From the NCBI GenBank assembly GCA_015259305.1, contig JABZGO010000083.1:1-7452 (forward strand): a stretch of DNA of 7,452 bases. Reading direction: 5' to 3'. A program made the translations under genes and the position numbers. The DNA comes from Alloprevotella tannerae (GTDB taxonomy: Bacteria > Bacteroidota > Bacteroidia > Bacteroidales > Bacteroidaceae). The notes beneath the pieces were generated by a model, which saw only the letters and a program-made list of their open reading frames with translations, ran no database searches and was not told the origin of the DNA. This document shows positions 1 through 5,424 of this stretch, piece after piece; position 1 is the first letter of the stretch; the number at the start of each line of letters is the position of its first letter.

Positions 1-14
1 AGAAAGTGTAAACG

Positions 15-33
15 ACCAACCCTAAGGGGTTGT
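15..33. repeat. 19-base near-palindrome, left copy of an inverted pair
   Basis: The 19 bases ACCAACCCTAAGGGGTTGT are the exact reverse complement of positions 228-246. The unit is itself nearly palindromic (AACCC/GGGGTT around a short loop), so as RNA it would make a small hairpin, here followed by TTTTTG. The pair could be the terminal inverted repeats of a roughly 230-bp miniature element, or two members of a REP-like dispersed palindrome family. Only a genome-wide count would separate these. Confidence 0.75.
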
Positions 34-48
34 TTTTGAGGGTGTAGT

Positions 49-77
49 TTTGTCGGTTTAATTTTGTGTTACCTTTG
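49..77 (+). promoter_or_regulatory. Possible weak Bacteroidetes-type promoter
   Basis: TACCTTTG at 70-77 fits the Bacteroidetes -7 consensus TAnnTTTG, and a TTTG lies upstream at 49-52. The spacer is only 17 bases, shorter than the usual 19-21, and no gene follows at once, so this may be chance. If real, it would transcribe the palindrome cluster at 145-246 as RNA. Confidence 0.25.
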
Positions 78-144
78 ATATAATATAAATATGAGGCTAA
101 CATTTGCACGCCTAAAATCGTCAACTATCGCTCACTTCCGTCCG

Positions 145-174
145 CCAATAACCCCATCGGGGTTAGTCTTTTGG
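145..174. repeat. Hairpin related to the 19-base palindrome
   Basis: TAACCCC (149-155) pairs perfectly with GGGGTTA (159-165) around an ATC loop. CCAA (145-148) can pair with TTGG (171-174) across a five-base bulge. The core AACCCC...GGGGTT followed by AGTCTTTT matches the form of the copy at 228-250 (AACCCC...GGGTT followed by GGTCTTTC), so I read it as a diverged member of the same repeat family in the same orientation. Confidence 0.65.
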
Positions 175-177
175 TAG

Positions 178-208
178 GGCAGTGTTGACGTGCAACGTCA
201 ACGCTGCC
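178..208. repeat. Long perfect stem-loop (14-bp stem, 3-base loop)
   Basis: Bases 178-191 pair with 195-208 over 14 positions, with a single G-T wobble (183/203), around the loop GCA. Read as DNA it is a near-perfect palindrome. The wobble sits within an otherwise exact match, as expected if pairing in RNA is conserved. No T-run follows on either strand, so a simple terminator is unlikely. A protein-binding palindrome or a structured RNA element is possible. Confidence 0.7.
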
Positions 209-227
209 TCGGAGCATAGTAAAATTG

Positions 228-246
228 ACAACCCCTTAGGGTTGGT
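228..246. repeat. 19-base near-palindrome, right copy of an inverted pair
   Basis: ACAACCCCTTAGGGTTGGT is the exact reverse complement of positions 15-33. Just downstream, GTTGGTC (241-247) can also pair with GACCCAAC (257-264) with one bulged C, giving an alternative hairpin that competes with the internal palindrome of the unit. Flanking bases outside the 19-mer do not show a clear target-site duplication. Confidence 0.75.
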
Positions 247-662
247 CTTTCAAAACGACCCAACGCCCGCCCGCTACTACTTTCAAAGACCAAGTCTACG
301 GGCTTGCGTTACGGGTGTAAGCCTTGAAGATTGTCCTTATAATTGCCTTGCGTTCATTGACCTGAATGTAGGTAAACTTTTTGGCCTAAAATCATATAAA
401 CCTATCGCAATTTTGGCTGTTCATAACAGATCGTATCACGATTTATTACAATTCTTCGATAAAAAGTTTAGGTATTCGTGCTGCGAATCTTCCGTTAAAG
501 GAATTTTTATGTGCGGTGAGGGGTTAAAGTCATTTTAATTTCTTTTTTTTGCAGGTAAAATTCCTTGTTTTACGGAGGGAACTATCGAGTTGCCTCTCTT
601 TGTCGGCTTGAACATATGTAGAAGTATGTGGTAAGTCGGCTGCTATAAATTGAAGAACTTAC

Positions 663-3251
663 ATGAAACAAAAGAAACGATTCGTGGCTTTCGCTTGGGG
701 TTTATGCGCCCTGGCGGCTGCTTATGCACAGAGCAATGAGCTTGACCTAAGTAGTCAGCGCTTGGAGGTGCAGTGGGTCAATCCGGCTCCGGGAGAGAAG
801 ATGGATCATTACGGACTTGTGGTCAATCCCACGCCGCGTTATATGCAACTCACATATGAGGGATCGATCGATATTAGTGGCGGCGTAAAGGTGGAGTCGC
901 CACTGCCGACGCTTAAAGATGCTTGGGACTATCGGCGCGATATTGACTTTCTCGTTCATACGCCCAAGGGCTTCCCGCTGCGGCTGCAGTTTGCAAAGAT
1001 ACCGGTGATTATAGAGAAAGGCCATGAGGATAGTTCGGTTGCAGAGGGTGCCTATTCGTTGAGCATTACGAAGAAGGGAATCAGCATTATGGCTGCGAAC
1101 GATTTAGGACTCTTCTATGGCATCCAGACTTTGCGACAATTGATGGAGAGTCCGGCTGTGGAGGGTGGAAAGAAGCTTCCTTGCCTCGAGATTAGTGACG
1201 CGCCGGTTTTTCCTTATCGTGGCGTCGTAGAGGGCTTTTATGGGCCGCCTTGGTCGCACGCTGTGCGTTTGTCGCTGATTGATTGGTATGGTAAGTATAA
1301 ACTTAACACCTATATCTATGGCCCTAAAGATGATCCTTATCATAGTGCTCCGAATTGGCGACTGCCTTATCCCGTGAAGGAGCAGCAGCAGATTGAGGAA
1401 CTGGTTGAGGCCTGCCACAAGAATCGGGTAGACTTCGTTTGGGCTGTGCATCCGGGAAAGGATATTAAATGGAACGAAGAAGATTATCAGAACCTCGTGC
1501 ATAAGTTTGATCTTATGTATGCTGACGGTGTGCGCTCGTTTGCCATCTTCTTTGATGATATTGAAGGCGAGGGCACTAATCCGAACCGACAAGTAGAACT
1601 GCTGAATCGTCTGACCAAGGAGTTTGTGAAAGCGAAAGGTGACGTGTCGCCACTTATTGTTTGCCCTACGGACTATTCCAAGTTGTGGGCAAAGGCCGGC
1701 GAAGATGGACCTTTGAGTATCTATGGCCGAACGCTCGACCCCTCTATTCGCGTGTTTTGGACGGGCGATGTGGTTTGCAGTGACGTGACAAAGGAGACGC
1801 TCGATTGGGTCGATAGTCGGATCAAGCGCCCGGCTTTCTTCTGGTGGAACTATGCGGTAACCGACTATGCCCGCCATATTATCTTGCAAGGGCCGGTCTA
1901 TGGCTTGGACAATTCGCTTACGAATCAAGATATGTGCGGACTTGTGAGCAATCCGATGGAGCACGGTGCAGCTTCAAAGCTGTCGCTTTATAGCGTAGCC
2001 GATTATACTTGGAATCCGAAAGATTATAATCCGATCGATAGTTGGGAGCGTGGGCTGGAGGTGATGATGCCGCGGGCTAAGGAGGCTTATCGCACCTTTG
2101 CCATCCATTCGGCCGATACGGAGACGGGCTATCGGCGCGATGAGTCGTGGGAGACGGTTATTTTCAGATTATCCAACTACACGCGCGGGAAACGTGACGA
2201 TCTGTATCAAGAATTTGAGCGCGTGGCGAAAGCGCCGGCTGAGATCGAGGCCGGTTGCACAGACCCACAATTGCTGAAAGAGTTGAGGCCGTGGCTTATA
2301 GAGTGTGGCAAACTCGGCGAGCGAGGTAAAAAGGCTATCGAACTTATGGATCTCTATCGCGCAGGCCATACGCAGAATTTCTGGCAAGATTATCTGAAGA
2401 ATTGTATGCGTCCGGAGGATAAGAAAGCCTACGAGGCGCACAAGTTGGGCACGATGAAGTTGCAACCCTTCTATGACTTTGCGATGGAGGATCTGGCTGA
2501 TCTTTTCTACGAACGGCTATCGGGGCAAAAAGCATTTAGGCTGCGCGGCATAGGGACATATAAAAGTATCAAGACGATACAAAGTAGGTTGATGTTTGAT
2601 GCGGATAGCGTGACGCACTACACCTCAGGTGTGTCTCAGAAAGATGGCGACTGGATGGGCGTAGCGCTTCCTGAACTGACGGCCGTGAGCGATGTACATA
2701 TTTTGCAAGGCAGAAATTCTAAAGATGATTGCGACTTCTATGACCACGCGGCTTTGGAATATTCTGTGGATGGCTATGCTTGGCAGCCATTGCTGGCTGA
2801 TTTGAAGAATTGCTATGATATTTTGTGGCAGGGTGAGCCGGTGATGGCGCGTTATATTCGTTTGCGCCGATTGGATTCTGCGCGCAAGAATTGGGCGGCC
2901 ATACGCTCTTTCGTTGTGACGCCGGCCGATGGTGCTTCTGTAGTCTTGAGTGATAGTAAAGCTACGGCTGAGAGGGTCGTAAATGCCTTTGATCGTCAAT
3001 TGAATACAGCCTATAAGAGTACGCACGTCGTTTTGTTTGAAGTGCCGCGCGCTACGAGTGCTTACACCTTCCTGCTTGATTTGCCCAAAGGTGGTTCTGT
3101 GCGCGTGTGTCAGTATGATAAGCGCAAACGGCTGAAGGCTGAGATGACTACTGATAAGTCGTTTTTCACCGTAGACGTAGCCAAGGGTGTGGATCATATC
3201 GAACTGGTCGGCAAGGCTGATGTCTATGAGATCATTCCAAAGCGTATGTAA
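663..3251 (+). CDS. Secreted family GH84 beta-N-acetylglucosaminidase (O-GlcNAcase / hyaluronidase-like)
   Basis: This 862-residue exported glycosidase should remove beta-linked N-acetylglucosamine by the substrate-assisted GH84 mechanism. A type I signal peptide is visible (MKQKKR, hydrophobic stretch, cut near AYA-Q23), with no lipobox, suggesting a periplasmic or released soluble enzyme. An N-terminal GH20b-like domain (about 24-178) precedes the catalytic barrel (about 183-460). The catalytic pair is D298-D299 in the motif FFDDIEGEG. Active-site residues recalled from the Bacteroides thetaiotaomicron enzyme have counterparts at G191 (EGFYGPPW), K222, Y338, W342, T367, N396, D401 and N430. 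A helical region (about 465-640), an F5/8C-like carbohydrate-binding beta-sandwich (about 660-753) and a further C-terminal domain (about 765-862) follow. At 862 residues it exceeds the roughly 740-residue B. thetaiotaomicron enzyme, apparently through its C-terminal part. The ATG at 663 is chosen because the signal peptide starts there; no clear ribosome binding site precedes it. Family assignment is firm; the natural substrate is inferred. Confidence 0.95.
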   Translation: MKQKKRFVAFAWGLCALAAAYAQSNELDLSSQRLEVQWVNPAPGEKMDHYGLVVNPTPRYMQLTYEGSIDISGGVKVESPLPTLKDAWDYRRDIDFLVHTPKGFPLRLQFAKIPVIIEKGHEDSSVAEGAYSLSITKKGISIMAANDLGLFYGIQTLRQLMESPAVEGGKKLPCLEISDAPVFPYRGVVEGFYGPPWSHAVRLSLIDWYGKYKLNTYIYGPKDDPYHSAPNWRLPYPVKEQQQIEELVEACHKNRVDFVWAVHPGKDIKWNEEDYQNLVHKFDLMYADGVRSFAIFFDDIEGEGTNPNRQVELLNRLTKEFVKAKGDVSPLIVCPTDYSKLWAKAGEDGPLSIYGRTLDPSIRVFWTGDVVCSDVTKETLDWVDSRIKRPAFFWWNYAVTDYARHIILQGPVYGLDNSLTNQDMCGLVSNPMEHGAASKLSLYSVADYTWNPKDYNPIDSWERGLEVMMPRAKEAYRTFAIHSADTETGYRRDESWETVIFRLSNYTRGKRDDLYQEFERVAKAPAEIEAGCTDPQLLKELRPWLIECGKLGERGKKAIELMDLYRAGHTQNFWQDYLKNCMRPEDKKAYEAHKLGTMKLQPFYDFAMEDLADLFYERLSGQKAFRLRGIGTYKSIKTIQSRLMFDADSVTHYTSGVSQKDGDWMGVALPELTAVSDVHILQGRNSKDDCDFYDHAALEYSVDGYAWQPLLADLKNCYDILWQGEPVMARYIRLRRLDSARKNWAAIRSFVVTPADGASVVLSDSKATAERVVNAFDRQLNTAYKSTHVVLFEVPRATSAYTFLLDLPKGGSVRVCQYDKRKRLKAEMTTDKSFFTVDVAKGVDHIELVGKADVYEIIPKRM

Positions 3252-3349
3252 GTAATAGGCAAGATCCGCGCATTGCCTTCGTCTGCGGCTGCCTTTGCCG
3301 CTTCGCCTCGCCGGCTGCCTTTTGGCAGATCGCGCTAAAACGAAAAACA
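3252..3349. other. GC-rich spacer after the GH84 gene
   Basis: This is the GC-richest non-coding stretch in the window, with repeated GCC/GCT/GGC trinucleotides. It contains a small hairpin, CTGCC TTTT GGCAG (3315-3328), and two near-direct repeats, GGCAAGATCCGCGC (3258-3271) and GGCAGATCGCGC (3325-3336), bracketing the stretch. I see no gene or promoter in it. Confidence 0.45.
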
Positions 3350-3378
3350 GGGCTGACACTATTCATAAGTGCCAGCCC
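3350..3378. terminator. Stem-loop between convergent genes, probably a bidirectional terminator
   Basis: GGGCTG (3350-3355) pairs with CAGCCC (3373-3378), then after an A-C mismatch CAC (3357-3359) pairs with GTG (3369-3371), leaving a nine-base loop. On the plus strand it is followed by only TTT; on the minus strand it is followed by TGTTTTTCGTTTT. It is the best candidate terminator for the GH84 gene and a second, backup terminator for the minus-strand gene. Confidence 0.7.
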
Positions 3379-3392
3379 TTTAAGATATCCTC

Positions 3393-3423
3393 AAGACTTT
3401 TATTGGGTTACCATAAAAGTCTT
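3393..3423. repeat. Perfect 11-bp AT-rich stem-loop
   Basis: AAGACTTTTAT (3393-3403) pairs perfectly with ATAAAAGTCTT (3413-3423) around a nine-base loop. It abuts the seven-A run (3424-3430) that supplies the U-tract of the minus-strand terminator next to it. Being AT-rich and lacking a downstream T-run on either strand it is not a standard terminator. It may protect a 3' end or bind a protein. Confidence 0.6.
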
Positions 3424-3460
3424 AAAAAAAGGCTACTATCAGATGTTTCGCCGGTAGCCT
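3424..3460 (-). terminator. Intrinsic terminator of the 520-residue secreted protein gene
   Basis: On the minus strand AGGCTAC/GTAGCCT (3454-3460 with 3430-3436) forms a 7-bp stem that runs directly into seven T residues (complement of A-run 3424-3430). It starts 13 bases past the stop codon. This is a textbook intrinsic terminator, oriented for the minus-strand gene. Confidence 0.85.
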
Positions 3461-3472
3461 CTTATGGTAAGG

Positions 3473-5035
3473 TTACTTCACAATCTTCTGCGAAACCTTA
3501 GTGCCATCCGTGTAGAACGTTGTCTGTACGTAGATACCTCTTTCCGGACAACTTACGTTGCGGCCGGATAGGTCGTAGAACTCAACACGCTCGATGCGCT
3601 TTGTCGTAGCGGGCTTGAGGCCTGTATCTGATACGATGTATTCCGTGATGCCTGAGCGGTAGCGCTGGTCGCCGTCGATGTAGACCGCTTCCATTCCGAC
3701 TTTCTCCTTCGCCTCTTTGTAGAAATAAATTGCGCGCGAATTTTCGTCATACTTGTAGAAGTGATACTGATCAGCGTAAGCGTAAGGCACATCGGTCATC
3801 TCTTCAGTCAAACTCTTATACGTCTCGGGCTTGAACGTAAACAGTTCGCCGTCGATGTAGAGATTGTAGTAGAGATGTGAGGGATCAAGATAGTTGAAGT
3901 CGGCAGAGTAGTAGCTCAAGGTGAACTGCAAACCGCCGGGGCCACCCCAAGGATTCGGATCGTAAGGCTGATAAGCCGTGAGTTTCGGCGGCATAGGCGC
4001 AGCCGGCTTCTTATCCCATTGATTGATGAGCGCATAGCGATAGACGTCGAAGATGTGCGTGCTGCGATCGTCCTCCAGACTCTTGTGAATCATTAAGATG
4101 CCCTTCGTGCTGAGCGCGTTTTTCTCTGTGTCGTAAGTGAAGACGAGCGGATCCGGACTGATGCAAGCTTTCGCAAACTCTTCGCCCGATTCGCTCTTAC
4201 CCTTGCCCATATAGCCGGAAGAAGCATAGACGTAGCAAGCCGTCGTAGTGTCGATACCAACATAGGAGGTAGAGGGGAAAGTGACGGTCGTGCCTTCCTT
4301 CTTTCCCTTTATCCACAAGCCTTTCACGTTAGCCGACAAGTCGCCAATATAGACATCTTCACCATCCATAGCGTATTTCACGGGATACAACTGCGATTTG
4401 CCCTCCATATCCATATAGAGAATCAGTCCGTCCCAAGTCTTCGCCGAAGCTGACGGCGCTTCCGTGTTGTTGTCCTTGCGCACGCCCTCGTAAGTACCCT
4501 CAGCATAGCTGGTCCAATTACCCGTTTCGCGGCACATACCGATCATTTCTTCTCGACCGAGCACCATCACGAGCGAGTCGTTGCGCCATACGTATTTCAA
4601 TACCTGATTGGCTTCGCCTTCGTTAGGCATATACGTTTGCTTACCATTCTTCGTTCCCGGATGAATGCGATAGAGGTAACCATACTTGTAGTCGCCCGTA
4701 GAGAAGTCTTTCTCAGCATAGATTGCTTGTGGAAGTTGGAAACTGATCGTGTCTCCCTCTGCGCGTTTGCCTTTAATCCACGTCTTCGTGTAGAGCGAAT
4801 TGAGCGGGTTTTCGAGGTACACAGTGCCGTCATCGCAAAAGACGATTCGATGCCAGTCGCCCGTGCTTTGATGGGGTACGCCATAGTAGTAGATCGACTC
4901 AAAGCCCGTCGTCGTACGGTAAAGGTTAATCGTTTCACCCGCAGCCGGCTTCGTGATGACCGTCGGAGCGTCCTGTGCTACCGCCATACCTGCAAAGAGG
5001 GCGGAGAACAGGAAAGTTGCGAAAAATTTCTTCAT
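3473..5035 (-). CDS. Secreted two-module beta-rich protein of unknown function with T9SS-like C-terminal tail
   Basis: I do not recognise a named family. The 520-residue product has a clear type I signal peptide (MKKFFATFLF..., cut near AVA-Q21). Two related segments are visible: residues about 67-127 (VYLENPL...WIKGKRAEGDTISF) and about 223-275 (VYIGDLS...WIKGKKEGTTVTF). They share the pattern VYI/L-x-[ND]-x(n)-WIKGK-x-EG-[DT]-T-[IV]-[ST]-F, so the protein seems built from two copies of a beta-rich module seen in secreted proteins of Prevotella and Bacteroides relatives. A proline/glycine-rich stretch (344-368) links to a third beta-rich part. The end (about 479-520: RIERVEFYDLSGRNV...GIYVQT...DGTKVSQKIVK) resembles a T9SS type A sorting domain, which would place it outside the cell or on its surface. 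This is inference, because similar tails occur in species without T9SS. No Shine-Dalgarno is visible; the start is set by the signal peptide. It converges on the GH84 gene and has its own promoter and terminator. Confidence 0.9.
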   Translation of the reverse strand: MKKFFATFLFSALFAGMAVAQDAPTVITKPAAGETINLYRTTTGFESIYYYGVPHQSTGDWHRIVFCDDGTVYLENPLNSLYTKTWIKGKRAEGDTISFQLPQAIYAEKDFSTGDYKYGYLYRIHPGTKNGKQTYMPNEGEANQVLKYVWRNDSLVMVLGREEMIGMCRETGNWTSYAEGTYEGVRKDNNTEAPSASAKTWDGLILYMDMEGKSQLYPVKYAMDGEDVYIGDLSANVKGLWIKGKKEGTTVTFPSTSYVGIDTTTACYVYASSGYMGKGKSESGEEFAKACISPDPLVFTYDTEKNALSTKGILMIHKSLEDDRSTHIFDVYRYALINQWDKKPAAPMPPKLTAYQPYDPNPWGGPGGLQFTLSYYSADFNYLDPSHLYYNLYIDGELFTFKPETYKSLTEEMTDVPYAYADQYHFYKYDENSRAIYFYKEAKEKVGMEAVYIDGDQRYRSGITEYIVSDTGLKPATTKRIERVEFYDLSGRNVSCPERGIYVQTTFYTDGTKVSQKIVK

Positions 5036-5156
5036 AAGTAAATAGCGGTTTTTAGTTATACAAATACAGCTTTTCGCTGCCTGTGGTTACAAATTAGAAG
5101 GGTATGCGCGTGTGGGTTGTAGATTTGTTTAATTTTTGCACTTTTCCTCTTCAGGG

Positions 5157-5188
5157 CAAAGATACGGGGTCTAATCGACAATTGCAAA
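5157..5188 (-). promoter_or_regulatory. Bacteroidetes sigma-70 promoter for the secreted protein gene
   Basis: Read on the minus strand, TTTG (complement of CAAA at 5185-5188) is followed after 20 bases by TATCTTTG (complement of 5157-5164). Both boxes match the Bacteroidetes housekeeping consensus TTTG-N19-21-TAnnTTTG exactly. Transcription would begin near 5150, giving a 5' leader of about 115 bases before the start codon at 5035. The leader holds a small stem, CAGC/GCTG (5067-5079), but no obvious riboswitch. Confidence 0.8.
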
Positions 5189-5351
5189 GAATACGATAGA
5201 AAACTTTCGCTATTTTTCTTTGTTAAGTCAGCGTCGCTTTCGCTACAGATTGTTTGTGGTTGCTTTTCCGGCGCCGTCTTTAGAAGCTGCCGTTTTGCAT
5301 CACAAAAGCTCTGCAATCTTGGTGTTGATAACTGTTATGTTTGAAAGCTTA
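5189..5351. other. Non-coding spacer upstream of the secreted protein promoter
   Basis: This stretch is mostly AT-rich, with a short stem TTTTG/CAAAA at 5293-5307. Open frames here are short, start only at non-ATG codons or cross the promoter, and show no signal peptide or recognisable motif. I see no gene. Confidence 0.5.
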
Positions 5352-5387
5352 TGGGGCTGCGCCAAAATTTGTTTTGGTGAAGCCCCA
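5352..5387 (-). terminator. 36-base near-perfect hairpin at the 3' end of the membrane protein gene
   Basis: TGGGGCT (5352-5358) pairs with AGCCCCA (5381-5387), and after one G-A mismatch CGCCAAAA (5360-5367) pairs with TTTTGGTG (5372-5379, one G-T wobble) around a TTTG loop: about 15 bp in all. It lies 37 bases past the stop of the minus-strand gene at 5425, so it probably marks that transcript's 3' end. No strong T-run follows on the minus strand, so termination may be Rho-assisted or the stem may mainly protect the RNA end. Confidence 0.6.
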
Positions 5388-5424
5388 CTAAATTCTAACT
5401 CTGTTCTAAAGGCGATTATTGGTT

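Larger units (their letters stand above)
1..662. other. Non-coding, palindrome-rich region upstream of the GH84 gene
   Basis: I see no convincing gene here. The first 270 bases carry an unusual density of inverted repeats, listed separately. Bases 300-540 contain only short weak stems (for example ATTCG/CGAAT at 474-488 and ATCGT/ACGAT near 430). A T-run (543-550) is followed by a 6-bp stem GTAAAA/TTTTAC at 555-573. In the last 65 bases before the GH84 start there is a direct repeat GTCGGCT (602-608 and 635-641) and an 8-base palindrome ACATATGT (612-619). Either could be a regulatory site, but nothing in the sequence proves it. A frame from a GTG at 182 to 538 is open, but I do not consider it coding. 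Confidence 0.6.

Noticed and set aside
1..300. CRISPR array
   Set aside because: The repeats are in opposite orientations, irregularly spaced and few, without unique spacers of uniform length.
182..538. Open frame of 118 codons on the plus strand
   Set aside because: Its only start is a GTG inside the 14-bp stem-loop, it runs through the repeat at 228-246, has an odd cysteine-rich composition and no ribosome binding site or recognisable motif.
595..602. TCTCTTTG as a promoter -7 box for the GH84 gene
   Set aside because: It lacks the A of TAnnTTTG and there is no TTTG at the required distance upstream.
1104..1964. 286-codon open frame antisense to the GH84 catalytic domain
   Set aside because: It lies entirely opposite a well-supported enzyme gene, and its basic, histidine/arginine/isoleucine-rich product is typical of a codon-usage shadow.
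2625..3359. 244-codon open frame on the minus strand over the GH84 C-terminus
   Set aside because: Shadow of the GH84 frame; its start lies within the intergenic terminator and the product has no coherent motif.
3295..3501. Short plus-strand frame across the convergent intergenic region
   Set aside because: It runs through all three stem-loops and into the end of the opposing gene, so it cannot be a separate gene.
5056..5316. 86-codon minus-strand frame in the spacer
   Set aside because: It starts at a TTG, crosses the consensus promoter and occupies the leader of the secreted protein gene.
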